This document shows positions 36,689 through 45,256 of a stretch of 64,000 nucleotides of DNA, in pieces. Made by a program: the position numbers and the translations under genes. The DNA is from Bryobacterales bacterium (lineage in GTDB: Bacteria; Acidobacteriota; Terriglobia; Bryobacterales; Bryobacteraceae), in the NCBI GenBank assembly GCA_016789905.1, contig JAEUQC010000158.1, positions 49,815-113,814 on the forward strand, written 5' to 3'. Below the pieces are notes generated by a model. That model saw nothing but the letters and a program-made list of their open reading frames with translations. It searched no databases and had not been told where the DNA came from. Positions within the stretch are counted from its first letter, which is position 1, and each line of letters begins with the position of its first letter.

Positions 36689-37212
36689 GAAATCTCCTCC
36701 GCCATCGCCAGCAGCGCCAGCACCGTATTCCAGTTCCGCCCCGTCCCGGCAAGCCCTAGCGTCTTCTCAATCTTCGCCATTGGCAGTTTTGACACCCCTT
36801 GCCCCAACGGAAAGTGAATGTACATTTCGCTCCCCTGAATGTGCAATTCCTCCGGCCCAATTTCCATCTGCCCCACCCGCTCCGCCGCCTGCCGCGCGGG
36901 CGTCCCCTGTAGAAACGAAACCAGCAGCTTCTTCGGCTCCACCTCCGGAAACGGGTTCCGCGCCGCAATCTCTCGCATCTCCTCCAACGTCCGTATCACC
37001 ACAAACGTCCGCACCCCAAACGTCTTCTCAATCTCCGTTTCCAGCCGCGCGCCAACGCCCTCTGGACCAAGAAACACAATGTTCCCGCTCTGTATGTACG
37101 TGCGAACGCGCCGCAGCCCCATCCCCTCGCACAATGCCCGCAGCGCGTCCATCTTCACCTTGCCGTTCCCGCCCACATTCACGCCGCGCAGCAATGCAAT
37201 TTGCGTTGTCAT
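36685..37212 (-). CDS. DUF1697 family protein
   Basis: 175 residues with the family's typical sequence: IALLRGVNVGGNGKVKMDALR at the start (seen as LLRGVNVGG), RVRTYIQSGNIVFLG in the middle and TGRNWNTVLALLAMA at the end. DUF1697 proteins are small, widespread, cytoplasmic and of unknown function. Operonic with the PLP decarboxylase through an ATGA overlap. The 100-base gap to the divergent gene at 37313 holds no feature I can name. Confidence 0.9.
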   Translation of the reverse strand: MTTQIALLRGVNVGGNGKVKMDALRALCEGMGLRRVRTYIQSGNIVFLGPEGVGARLETEIEKTFGVRTFVVIRTLEEMREIAARNPFPEVEPKKLLVSFLQGTPARQAAERVGQMEIGPEELHIQGSEMYIHFPLGQGVSKLPMAKIEKTLGLAGTGRNWNTVLALLAMAEEIS

Positions 37213-37312
37213 TGCTTACCAGAATAGACCGTTGCGCCGAACTCGCCTCCTGCCCTCCATTCTCCTGAGGCTTCAATTCGCCAAGGCGCTACAATACCGG
37301 ACAGTACCACCC

Positions 37313-38359
37313 ATGTCTCCATCCAACTACACTCCCCGCCGCGGCTTCCTCGCCGGCTCCTCTCTCCTCATGGGCCTCAACGCCCGACCCCTCACAGAGA
37401 AGGAAAAGCTCTCCCGCATCGCCTCCAACACTTGGCCCATCCGCCAGCTCTTCAAGTCCCGCTCCGCCCGCCCCAACCCCCAGGCCGACGAAATGAAAAA
37501 GAAGTATGGCACCCTCACCATGCTCGATTTTCCCCAGTTCACCAAAGACACCTTCCCCGGTGTCTACCATATGGATCTCTTCTCCGGTCTCTTCGGCGAC
37601 ACCTCTGACGACTCCATGTACACCAAATCGCAGATGACCTTCAACGGCACCACCCGCGACGTCTTCGAGTTCGACCCCTCTCTCCCCTCCGCCAAAAAAT
37701 GGCTCGATAAACTCAACGCCAAAATGGCCGCCACCGGCACCAAGTGCCACCACATTTCCAACAACGCCCCCCGCGACATCTGCGACCCCGATCCCGCCAA
37801 ACGCCGCGCCGGCATCGAGGTCGCCAAAAAGTGGCTCGACGGCGCCGGCCACATCGGCGCCAAAACCATGCGCGTCAATAGCGGCGGGCCCCGCATCGCG
37901 CCCAACGCCAGCGTCACCACCGATTACCCCAAGAACGACGAACTTGCCGGCTACCTCACCCGCTGCATCGAATCGTTCAAGGAAATGGCCGATCACGGCG
38001 CCAAAGTCGGCGTCAAAGTAACCCTCGAAAACCATTGGGGCCTCACCGCCAACCCCATCAACATCCGCATCATCGTCGACGAAGTCAACAGCCCCTTCTG
38101 CGAAGCCTCGCCCGATTTCTGCAACTGGGAACACGAATACTGGCTCTACCACGGCCTTGCCGCTCTCGCCCCCTACGCCCACACCACCGTCCACGCCAAA
38201 TACTGGAACCGCTGGAAGCAGAACGATATCGCCCGCAGCGTCCGCATCATGACCGCCGCCAACTTCCGCGGCATCTTCGCCCTCGAATATGAGGACGGCC
38301 CGTGGGACGGCGTCGAAGGCGCCAAATATCTCTACAAGGAAGTGCTCGCCGCCCTATAG
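37313..38359 (+). CDS. Sugar-phosphate isomerase/epimerase-like TIM barrel, Tat-exported
   Basis: About 348 residues. An N-terminal Tat-like signal contains a twin arginine (YTPRRGFLAGSSLLMG). The rest matches the xylose-isomerase-like TIM barrel family (AP endonuclease 2 superfamily): KVGVKVTLENHWGLTANPIN with the metal-ligand Glu in LENHWG, ASPDFCNWEHEYWLYHGLA, AHTTVHAKYW and a terminal GIFALEYEDG. Such proteins isomerise or epimerise sugars or inositols with a divalent metal. The ATG at 37313 is chosen since it opens the Tat signal; the open frame upstream to 36839 is antisense to DUF1697. It overlaps the next gene on the opposite strand by six bases. Confidence 0.82.
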   Translation: MSPSNYTPRRGFLAGSSLLMGLNARPLTEKEKLSRIASNTWPIRQLFKSRSARPNPQADEMKKKYGTLTMLDFPQFTKDTFPGVYHMDLFSGLFGDTSDDSMYTKSQMTFNGTTRDVFEFDPSLPSAKKWLDKLNAKMAATGTKCHHISNNAPRDICDPDPAKRRAGIEVAKKWLDGAGHIGAKTMRVNSGGPRIAPNASVTTDYPKNDELAGYLTRCIESFKEMADHGAKVGVKVTLENHWGLTANPINIRIIVDEVNSPFCEASPDFCNWEHEYWLYHGLAALAPYAHTTVHAKYWNRWKQNDIARSVRIMTAANFRGIFALEYEDGPWDGVEGAKYLYKEVLAAL

Positions 38360-39715
38360 CCGCCGCAACTCCAGCGCGATATCTTCGCTGTGCTCGGGAG
38401 TTGTCAACGGCGTTCCCGCCTGCCAACTCCCCCTGCCCAACTCCTTCCCCGTCTTCGGGTCCCACCAGATAGCCTCATACCGGCCCTCCGGCAACTGCAT
38501 CCGCCACGCCACCGTCTTCTTCGATGTCTCCACCGCATACCTTGGCCGGTACGCATTCCGCAACTCCCCGTAGTGCGCATAGCAGAGGTACATCGTACCC
38601 GTCGACGCACCCAGACACCGCCCCTGCGACGCCACTCCCTCCGCCGGCGCCATCACCGCCAGGTCCAGCCCCGCGAACACCCGCCGCAAAAAACCCAACT
38701 GCTTCCGCAACCCGGCCGAACCTCCCCCCGGCGTCGTTGCCGGCGCCCCAAAACTCCCGTCCTCATGCCCCACCGTAAACGAGTAGTCCAGGTTGTTATA
38801 AAGCGCCCCGCCGGCCACCAAAAAATCCCATGCCTGAATCCGGTACGTAGCGTCATCCGCCCCGTCGAAACCTGTCTCGTTCATCCCAATCGGCCGCCGC
38901 AGCGTGTAGTTCTGCGTCACCGCCCTGGGCGGCCGCGCATAGTGAAAGTTGAAAACGGACACGTTCCCATCCGGCGCCGTTACCGTTTGCTCATGGTTGG
39001 CGATGTTCTGCGAAATCAGGTGCCGCCCGCCGTCCGCTTTCCGGATCACGGCCGCCATGTGCCGCTGCCATTCCAGCGTCGGTCCGCCGATGTACGGCTC
39101 ATTACAAATCTCAAAATAGAAGTTGTCAAACGCCGCCAACTCGCGCGCCATCTTCTCCACAAACGTGTCCAACACACCCTGCAGTTTCGCGTCTTTCAAA
39201 GTCCAAGGGTCGGTATGCGCAAGCCCCGCTCCCACGCCGTTCCGGTTGTTCTGCCACGGCGTCAGCTTCCAATGCGTGTCGTTGTAGTGTGTGGTTGTCA
39301 GGCAGACTTCAACAACAATTCCCCGCTCACCCGCATACGCCATGAACTCCTTCAGCCGCGCGAAGTACGCCGCGTTCCACGTCGTTAAATCATAAACACC
39401 GGAACTGTCCCGCACGAACGGCGAAACAAAGTCCGCCGCTTCCGGCGCCAGCGTGTTCCGCGCAATGTTGAAGCTCCCCGGCACCTCGCGATAGAGACCC
39501 GTAAAAATCCGCGTGTGGTTCAGCCCATCAGCCGCCAGCGTGTCCAGGTACTTCTTAAAATCGAACCGCGCATTCAGCACGGCTCCGTAATGCTCGCCCG
39601 AAGTCACGAGCACCGTTGGCTTTCCGCGAAATACAAAATAGTGCGGATTCTCCCGCAGCAGCGCCAGCGGTTGCGCGGCAAGTCCAATGCTGAAAACCAA
39701 CAGTGCCAGCTTCAC
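38354..39715 (-). CDS. Secreted glycoside hydrolase (clan GH-A type TIM barrel)
   Basis: 453 residues. Signal peptide KLALLVFSIGLAAQP. The core has a clan GH-A look: DGLNHTRIFTGLYREVP near the N-terminus, RGIVVEVCLTTTHYN, and FDNFYFEICNEPYIGG, whose Asn-Glu-Pro is the acid/base motif; a second Glu in GMNETGFDGAD is a plausible nucleophile. The C-terminus is a small beta domain. Substrate unknown, probably a plant or microbial polysaccharide. The start is a GTG at 39715 with GGAGG six bases ahead, one base past the stop of the RidA gene, so the two are coupled. Confidence 0.78.
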   Translation of the reverse strand: MKLALLVFSIGLAAQPLALLRENPHYFVFRGKPTVLVTSGEHYGAVLNARFDFKKYLDTLAADGLNHTRIFTGLYREVPGSFNIARNTLAPEAADFVSPFVRDSSGVYDLTTWNAAYFARLKEFMAYAGERGIVVEVCLTTTHYNDTHWKLTPWQNNRNGVGAGLAHTDPWTLKDAKLQGVLDTFVEKMARELAAFDNFYFEICNEPYIGGPTLEWQRHMAAVIRKADGGRHLISQNIANHEQTVTAPDGNVSVFNFHYARPPRAVTQNYTLRRPIGMNETGFDGADDATYRIQAWDFLVAGGALYNNLDYSFTVGHEDGSFGAPATTPGGGSAGLRKQLGFLRRVFAGLDLAVMAPAEGVASQGRCLGASTGTMYLCYAHYGELRNAYRPRYAVETSKKTVAWRMQLPEGRYEAIWWDPKTGKELGRGSWQAGTPLTTPEHSEDIALELRRL

Positions 39716-39716
39716 C

Positions 39717-40160
39717 TTACGCCTCCGCCATCACTTCAATCTCCACCAGGCACCCAAACGGAATCGCCGCCACCGCCACCGTCGTCCGCGCCGGCGGATT
39801 CTCGCCGAACCGTCCGCGAAACACTTCATTCATCGGCGCGTAGTTTGTAATGTCACTCAAATAGACGTTACACTTCACGGCCTTCTCCATCGACGAACCC
39901 ACGTGCTTCAAGTTCGCTTCAATGCTGTCCAACACGTACTTCGTTTGCTCTTGAATCGTCCCGCCGTCGATCTTCCCGGTCCCCGAAACAAACACGAACC
40001 CATTGCAAGTCACCGCCGGCGAATACAACGGCAGCTTCCCATCCTTCGGCCGCCCGTCTTTCCAGTGCGACTGTTTCGACGAGGCTTTCTTCTTCGCGGC
40101 CATCGCGGCCGGAGCCGCCACAGCCGCGGCAGCCAGTAAATTACGGCGATTTGATTTCAT
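39717..40160 (-). CDS. Exported RidA/YjgF-family protein
   Basis: 147 residues. The last ~115 residues are a standard RidA domain: GFVFVSGTGKIDGGTIQEQT, AVKCNVYLSDITNYAPMNEVF and NPPARTTVAVAAIPFGCLVEIEVMA (seen in part), with the substrate-binding Arg in PPARTTV conserved. RidA enzymes hydrolyse reactive enamine/imine intermediates, normally in the cytoplasm. Here the N-terminus (KSNRRNLLAAAAVAAPAAMAA) is a twin-arginine-like signal, so export is predicted. It is followed at once by the secreted glycoside hydrolase. The 50 bases upstream separate it from the divergent phosphoesterase-NTPase gene. Confidence 0.85.
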   Translation of the reverse strand: MKSNRRNLLAAAAVAAPAAMAAKKKASSKQSHWKDGRPKDGKLPLYSPAVTCNGFVFVSGTGKIDGGTIQEQTKYVLDSIEANLKHVGSSMEKAVKCNVYLSDITNYAPMNEVFRGRFGENPPARTTVAVAAIPFGCLVEIEVMAEA

Positions 40161-40210
40161 TGCGCCATCATACCCCCATCCAGTCGCCGTTGTTAGACTA
40201 AAGCAAAGCC

Positions 40211-42169
40211 ATGGCCTACGGCGCCTATCGCCTGCAGTTTCTGCATATCTCCGACATTCATTGCAAAGGGCCCAACGAGCGGGAGCCTTGGCGCCGCCGT
40301 CGTGTTCTCGGGGATGGCTGGCGGCGTAATCTGGAGACGATCCAGGAAGAGGATGGCCCCATACACTTCATCTTCTTCACCGGCGACGCAGCCAACAGCG
40401 GTGACCCAGCCGAGTACGAAGAACTCACCGGTTTTTTCCACGAAATTTGCGCCGAACTTCACCTCGGGCTCGACCGCCTTTTCCTTGTCCCCGGCAATCA
40501 CGACATCGCCCGCAATTGCAACAACGGCGTCTGGGAAACCATGCGTTCCCGCCTCGCCGTCACCACCGGGCTCCTCGGTGTCTCCCGCTGGATGAACGGC
40601 ATTGGCCGGCCGCCGCTCGGCTTTGAAGACCACTGGCGGGACGCCATCCTGGAACGCCAAAACGCCTACCGCCACTGGGTGCGCCATTCCCTCGGACAAG
40701 CGGATCTCGCCCAGCCCGGCCTCGGCTACCGCCGCTCCGTCACCCTGCCGCACTGGGAGTTTCCCCTGCAAATCGTCGGTCTGGACACCGCTTGGCTTTG
40801 CGGTGACAACGCGGATTCCGGCCGCCTCCTCGTCACTGAAAATCAGGCCGCCCGCCATCTCTTCGATGCCCAGGGCCATCCGCTCCCCGGCCTTCGCCTC
40901 GTGTTGATGCATCACCCGCTCCACGACCTGGCCGACAAAACCGACATCCGCCGCATCCTCGCCGAAAACGCCGATCTCGTCCTCCGCGGCCATCTCCACG
41001 AAACCGAACTCTCCGACTGGATCGATCCGGATCGCCGCCTCCGCGAACTCGCCGTCGGCTCCCTCTACGAAGGCGGCCTGGCCGACAAATATGGCAACTC
41101 CTGCCAGTTTGTCCGTCTCGAACTCGATTCCAACGGCCGCCCCATCGAAGCCACCATCCGCTTTCGCAGTTTCTCGCCTCGTGCCGGCCACTGGTTCGAC
41201 GACAATAGCCCTTACCAGGGCACCGCCGCCGGCCGCTCCACCTGGACCTTCGGCAGAAATCTCGATCCCCGCAAGCCAAACCCCTTCAGTCCATGGGACC
41301 CTCGGCCCGAACAGTGCTTTGGCCGTGCCGGCGTGTTCGATCGTCTGGCCGCCGCCTTCGATGAACGCCGCAGTGTCTGGCTCGTCGGCGATTGGCGCAT
41401 CGGCAAGAGCATGGTGCTTCTCGCCTGGGAAAAGCGGCTCCGCGAGCGCGGTATCGTCGCCAAACTCGTTTCCGGCCAAGGACCCGCCGGCGTCTCCGCC
41501 AGCCAATTCGTCAAGACCATCACCGGCCTCGACGCTCCACCCGATCCCGACGGCGCCGCCGACCGCCTCATCGACTGGATCAATGCGGTCTCCACTGCCG
41601 GCGTTCCCCCCGTCGTCCTCGTCGATGAAGTCGAGTCCATCGTGTACACCTGCGACGTCCGTTTCTTCGACCGTCTCCGCGATCTCATCGGCCGTGTCTG
41701 TCTCGTCTTCTCCTCCCGCGATACACCGGACGAAGTTTTCGCCAAGAACAACAAAACTTCGCCGATCACCAATAAAATGGAGGCCCTCTGGATCGGTCTG
41801 CTCGAACCCGGCGGCGCGGACGCAACCATCCGCATTGGCGCCGAACAACTCGGCCCCGGTGACGCCGATCTGATGCGTCTTTGGTGTGGCGGACACTCGT
41901 TCTTTCTGCAACTCTTGGGCCGCTCCCTCGTCGAAGCCCGCCGCCGGGGCGCTTCTCCGGATGAAGGCCTCGCCGAGTTTCAGGAACAGGCCAACACCCA
42001 TCTCCGCACGCTCCGGCGCACTCTGCCGCCGAACCTGCAAAGCGCCCTCCGCGACGCCGCTCTCGGCATCCCCGCCACCGCCGGAACTCTCCGCCGCCGT
42101 GGCCTCGTCACCGCCGACGGCAAACCCTTTGGCGAAGTCTTCGCCTCCTGGCTCCGGGGCGCCAAATGA
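40211..42169 (+). CDS. Metallophosphoesterase fused to STAND/AAA NTPase
   Basis: 652 residues. Residues 1-320 are a calcineurin-like phosphoesterase with all five metal motifs: Asp15/His17 (SDIH), Asp59 (FTGDA), Asn96-His97-Asp98 (PGNHD), His234/235 (LMHHPLHD) and His261/His263 (RGHLHE). After a linker, residues 365-640 are a STAND-like NTPase: CFGRAGVFDRL, Walker A GDWRIGKS (393-400), Walker B VVLVDEVES (Asp472, Glu473), SSR at 501-503, then CGGHSFFLQLLGRSL and a winged-helix-like end (RRRGLVTADGKPFGE). STAND NTPases are switch proteins that assemble on sensing a trigger; the phosphoesterase would be the effector (nuclease or nucleotide hydrolase). Its stop overlaps the next gene (ATGA). Confidence 0.85.
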   Translation: MAYGAYRLQFLHISDIHCKGPNEREPWRRRRVLGDGWRRNLETIQEEDGPIHFIFFTGDAANSGDPAEYEELTGFFHEICAELHLGLDRLFLVPGNHDIARNCNNGVWETMRSRLAVTTGLLGVSRWMNGIGRPPLGFEDHWRDAILERQNAYRHWVRHSLGQADLAQPGLGYRRSVTLPHWEFPLQIVGLDTAWLCGDNADSGRLLVTENQAARHLFDAQGHPLPGLRLVLMHHPLHDLADKTDIRRILAENADLVLRGHLHETELSDWIDPDRRLRELAVGSLYEGGLADKYGNSCQFVRLELDSNGRPIEATIRFRSFSPRAGHWFDDNSPYQGTAAGRSTWTFGRNLDPRKPNPFSPWDPRPEQCFGRAGVFDRLAAAFDERRSVWLVGDWRIGKSMVLLAWEKRLRERGIVAKLVSGQGPAGVSASQFVKTITGLDAPPDPDGAADRLIDWINAVSTAGVPPVVLVDEVESIVYTCDVRFFDRLRDLIGRVCLVFSSRDTPDEVFAKNNKTSPITNKMEALWIGLLEPGGADATIRIGAEQLGPGDADLMRLWCGGHSFFLQLLGRSLVEARRRGASPDEGLAEFQEQANTHLRTLRRTLPPNLQSALRDAALGIPATAGTLRRRGLVTADGKPFGEVFASWLRGAK

Positions 42170-44199
42170 ATGGTTTTCTTCGCTCCGGCTATCTGCTCTA
42201 TTGCAAGCCCTCGCTGATGACTTTCGATAAATGGACTCTCCTGTCCATCATTTGCTGGGTAGTCGCCGTCCTTTTAGGCGCGATTCCGCTCCACGCCGTC
42301 ACGGCCTTTGTTTTTGCCGCTCCTCCGAATTGGTCCGTCTTCTTCTCCTTTCAACCTCAACTCTTCGACGCTCATTTCATTTGGGAAAGCGCCCTCTTCT
42401 CACTTGCCGCGTTTCCTGCGCTTGCCGGTGGTGTGTTCTGGTTCGGGCGGCACATAGTTTTTGACATCGATCCTCGCCGGTTCCAGCTCTTTGTTCTACT
42501 CGGCATTTTCGGCGCGATCTCTGCGGTGGAGTCGGTCCAATACGGAATGGACTACGCACTCCTCCATTTTTCGCTTGCTGTTGTCGCCCTCCTCCGCCTG
42601 CCCCTCTTCCTCCTCGAACTCCCCGCCACCTATCTCCTCTACCGAAAATCCCAAAAAACCGGCAAGCAAACCCTTCAATGGACCCCGCTCAACTTCCACG
42701 AAATGAGCTTCTTCCCCTACCCCTTTCTCGAACATCACCTCCTGCTCGAAGCCAACACGAATCCGCAACGAACCCGCGACCTCCTCGCCGCCTGCGCTCG
42801 CTCGCTTGCCCAACAAAACATCGGCAAACGAGTCGAGTCCCAACTTCGCCTGAAAGAACTTGTCCTCCTCACCAACTCCAAAGATTTCGCCGCCATCGCC
42901 GAACTGCGCGGCGCGTGGCTCCCAACCCCCGCCGATGCCGATCCCGAACTCCTCGCCTTTGTCGAAGCCGCCCGCTACGCTCACGCCGCCGAAACCGCCT
43001 TCAATCCCAGCCACGCTCTCCAGCACTTGGAGAAGTTAGCCCACCAACTCGACAGACTCTCCAACAAGACCCGACCCTCCAGCGATGTTTTCTCAATTCT
43101 CCTGCAGGCCCTAAGAAGCTACCACCATCAAGCCATCATCAAAGCGAACGCCGCCGCCGCCGGCCGCCTCCCCAACCCCTTCCGCGCCGGCAATCCCCTC
43201 TCCACCGACGAAGGCCCCGAAGTCTTCCGAGGCCGCGAATCCGCTGCCCGCGAAATCGAAGACATCCTCGCCGATTCCTCCCGCTCCGCCTCCCTCCAAC
43301 TCCTTGCCCCCCGCCGCTCCGGCAAAACCTCACTCCTCAAAATGCTCCCGCAGATGCTGCCGGACACTCTCTGCGTCTTCTTCGATCTCCAGGCCCATCC
43401 TGTCTCCACCGTCGCCGCCTTTTGGCAAAAACTGGCCGAACAGACCGTCGTCCAGGCCAAGCAAACCCGCCGCGCCAGCATCCCCCCGTTCCCGCCCGGC
43501 CCGCCCATGGAAGCCGCCGAAAAGTGGCTTGCCCAACTCGATCAACTCCCCAGCGGCCACCGCGTCCTCCTCTGCATCGACGAATCCGAACGCCTCGAAG
43601 ATCTCTTTCCCGGCGGACGCACCGAGTTCCTCCAGCTCATGGGCCTCTTCCGCGCCACCATCCAACATCGCCGCCGCGTCCGCCTGCTTGTCTCCGGCGC
43701 CGCCCCCTTCTCTGAACTCGATCGCATCTGGGACGACAGTTTCATCAGCGCCCGCCAGGTCCGTCTCCCCTATCTGGACCGCTCCACAACTGTTGATCTT
43801 CTCACCAATCCCTCCGCCGATTTCCCGCCCGATGCCATCCCCGCCGCCGTCGCTGAGGCCGTATTCCAACACACCGGCGGCCAGCCCTTTCTCGTTCAGG
43901 TCTACGGCTACCTGCTCGTCAAACGCTGCAACGACCAGAACTGCCAAGCCGCCACCATCCATGATTTCCAGGCCCTCGAAGAAAAGGTGATCGAGTGGGC
44001 CGAAGCCTACTTCCGCGACATGTATAATGCCGCCCCCGCCCCGGTGCGCGAAGCTCTCGATCAACTCGCCCAAGGGCTACCCGCCACACTCGCTCCCGCC
44101 ACCCGTCGCTGGCTCAATCAACGATATCTGCTCACCGATCAGGATCGCCTCGCCATCCCCATCTTCGGTTCCTGGCTCAAGTTCCACGCGCTCGTCTAG
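42166..44199 (+). CDS. Four-helix membrane protein with C-terminal STAND/AAA NTPase
   Basis: 677 residues. Membrane helices near 24-50, 72-94, 106-124 and 131-159; a helical region (185-325); then an NTPase with the entry motif NPFRAGNPL and VFRGRE (337-357), Walker A-like APRRSGKTSL (381-390; first Gly replaced by Ala), Walker B VLLCIDESERLE (Asp472, Glu473), TGGQPFLVQVYGYLL and a winged-helix-like tail (NQRYLLTDQDRLAIPIFGSWL). The end module parallels that of the upstream protein, so the two look like paralogous switches with different N-terminal parts. The ATG at 42166 overlaps the upstream stop; an internal ATG at 42217 is possible. Predicted to act at the inner membrane. Confidence 0.8.
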   Translation: MNGFLRSGYLLYCKPSLMTFDKWTLLSIICWVVAVLLGAIPLHAVTAFVFAAPPNWSVFFSFQPQLFDAHFIWESALFSLAAFPALAGGVFWFGRHIVFDIDPRRFQLFVLLGIFGAISAVESVQYGMDYALLHFSLAVVALLRLPLFLLELPATYLLYRKSQKTGKQTLQWTPLNFHEMSFFPYPFLEHHLLLEANTNPQRTRDLLAACARSLAQQNIGKRVESQLRLKELVLLTNSKDFAAIAELRGAWLPTPADADPELLAFVEAARYAHAAETAFNPSHALQHLEKLAHQLDRLSNKTRPSSDVFSILLQALRSYHHQAIIKANAAAAGRLPNPFRAGNPLSTDEGPEVFRGRESAAREIEDILADSSRSASLQLLAPRRSGKTSLLKMLPQMLPDTLCVFFDLQAHPVSTVAAFWQKLAEQTVVQAKQTRRASIPPFPPGPPMEAAEKWLAQLDQLPSGHRVLLCIDESERLEDLFPGGRTEFLQLMGLFRATIQHRRRVRLLVSGAAPFSELDRIWDDSFISARQVRLPYLDRSTTVDLLTNPSADFPPDAIPAAVAEAVFQHTGGQPFLVQVYGYLLVKRCNDQNCQAATIHDFQALEEKVIEWAEAYFRDMYNAAPAPVREALDQLAQGLPATLAPATRRWLNQRYLLTDQDRLAIPIFGSWLKFHALV

Positions 44200-44200
44200 C

Positions 44201-45238
44201 TCAACGGAACCGAAAACAAATCGGCCCCGGCGCCGAAACCGCCGCGCCCGCCGCCGTCAGCATCCCCGTCTTCCCATCCACCCGGTAAACCTGAATCGTA
44301 TTCTCCGTCTGGCTCCCCGCAATCAAAAAGCGGCCATCCGGCGACAGCACAAACCCGCGAGGAATCTTCCCCACCTTCACATCGCCAACTTTCTTCAAAG
44401 TCGAACCAATCCGAAACACCGCAATCGTATCCGCCCCGCGATTGGACGCATACAAAAACTTCTCGCGCTTATCGATGACAATCTCCGCCGCCGACGAATC
44501 CCCCGTAAACCCTTCCGGCAGCGCATTCACTGTCTCCACCAATTTCCCACTCTCAAATACACTCACCGTCGAAGCAATCTCATTCAACGCATACACCCGC
44601 TTCTTCCCCAGCGCCAAGTGCCGCGGCCCCGCCCCTGCCGGAGTCTTTAACGGTGCCCCTGCCGTCAACTTCCCGGAACCCGCGTCGAATCCATACACCT
44701 TCACTTCATCAATGCCCAAATCCGCCGCGTACATCGTCTTGTTGTCCGCCGAAAAATACGTCGAATGCGCATGGGGCCCCGCCTGCCTCGTCGCATGTGG
44801 ACCCTTCCCGGCGTGCTGCGCCGAATCCACGGCTTCACTCAATCGCCCGTCGGCCTCAATCCGGTACACCGCCACGCTTCCGCTCCCGAAATTCGCCGTC
44901 GAAACCCACTTCCCCGTCCGGTCAATCTGCACATGCGCCGGCCCGTTGCCCTTGGAACTCACCTCGTTCAGCAGCCGCAAATTCCCGTCCGCCTCCACCG
45001 CGAACGAACTCACTTTCCCCTCCGGCGCCGCCACCACCGCGAACACCAGCGGCCGTGTCGGATGCACCGCCACAAACGTCGGGTTCAGTGTCTTCCCCGC
45101 CACCCGCACATCGCTCACCGCCCCCGTCTTCGCGTCGAACTGCGCCCTGTAAATCCCCTCGCTACTACGTGTGCCGATATACATCGTCTGCGCCGCCAAA
45201 GGAACCACCGTCATCATTGCCGCCTTCCAAAGTTGCAT
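44201..45238 (-). CDS. Lactonase-family beta-propeller protein (6-phosphogluconolactonase-like)
   Basis: 345 residues, seven-bladed propeller of the Pgl/lactonase family: TMYIGTRSSEGIYRAQFD at the start, NPTFVAVHPTRPLVFAV, NGPAHVQIDRTGKWV, GPHAHSTYFSADNKTMYAADLGIDEVKVY (seen in part), FLYASNRGADTIAVF and PRGFVLSPDGRFLIAGSQ. Family members hydrolyse 6-phosphogluconolactone or act as carboxy-cis,cis-muconate cyclases; a short hydrophobic N-terminus (KAAMMTVVPLAAQ) suggests export here, which argues against a cytoplasmic pentose-phosphate role. It lies 18 bases downstream of the amylase gene. Confidence 0.85.
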   Translation of the reverse strand: MQLWKAAMMTVVPLAAQTMYIGTRSSEGIYRAQFDAKTGAVSDVRVAGKTLNPTFVAVHPTRPLVFAVVAAPEGKVSSFAVEADGNLRLLNEVSSKGNGPAHVQIDRTGKWVSTANFGSGSVAVYRIEADGRLSEAVDSAQHAGKGPHATRQAGPHAHSTYFSADNKTMYAADLGIDEVKVYGFDAGSGKLTAGAPLKTPAGAGPRHLALGKKRVYALNEIASTVSVFESGKLVETVNALPEGFTGDSSAAEIVIDKREKFLYASNRGADTIAVFRIGSTLKKVGDVKVGKIPRGFVLSPDGRFLIAGSQTENTIQVYRVDGKTGMLTAAGAAVSAPGPICFRFR

Positions 45239-45256
45239 GGCGTAATTATATGCGTC

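Noticed and set aside
36839..37312. 158-residue N-terminal extension of the sugar isomerase-like gene
   Set aside because: Antisense to DUF1697 and the Tat signal begins at 37313.
40193..42040. 615-residue antisense frame over the phosphoesterase-NTPase gene
   Set aside because: No motifs; the sense frame has all five metallophosphoesterase motifs and Walker A/B.
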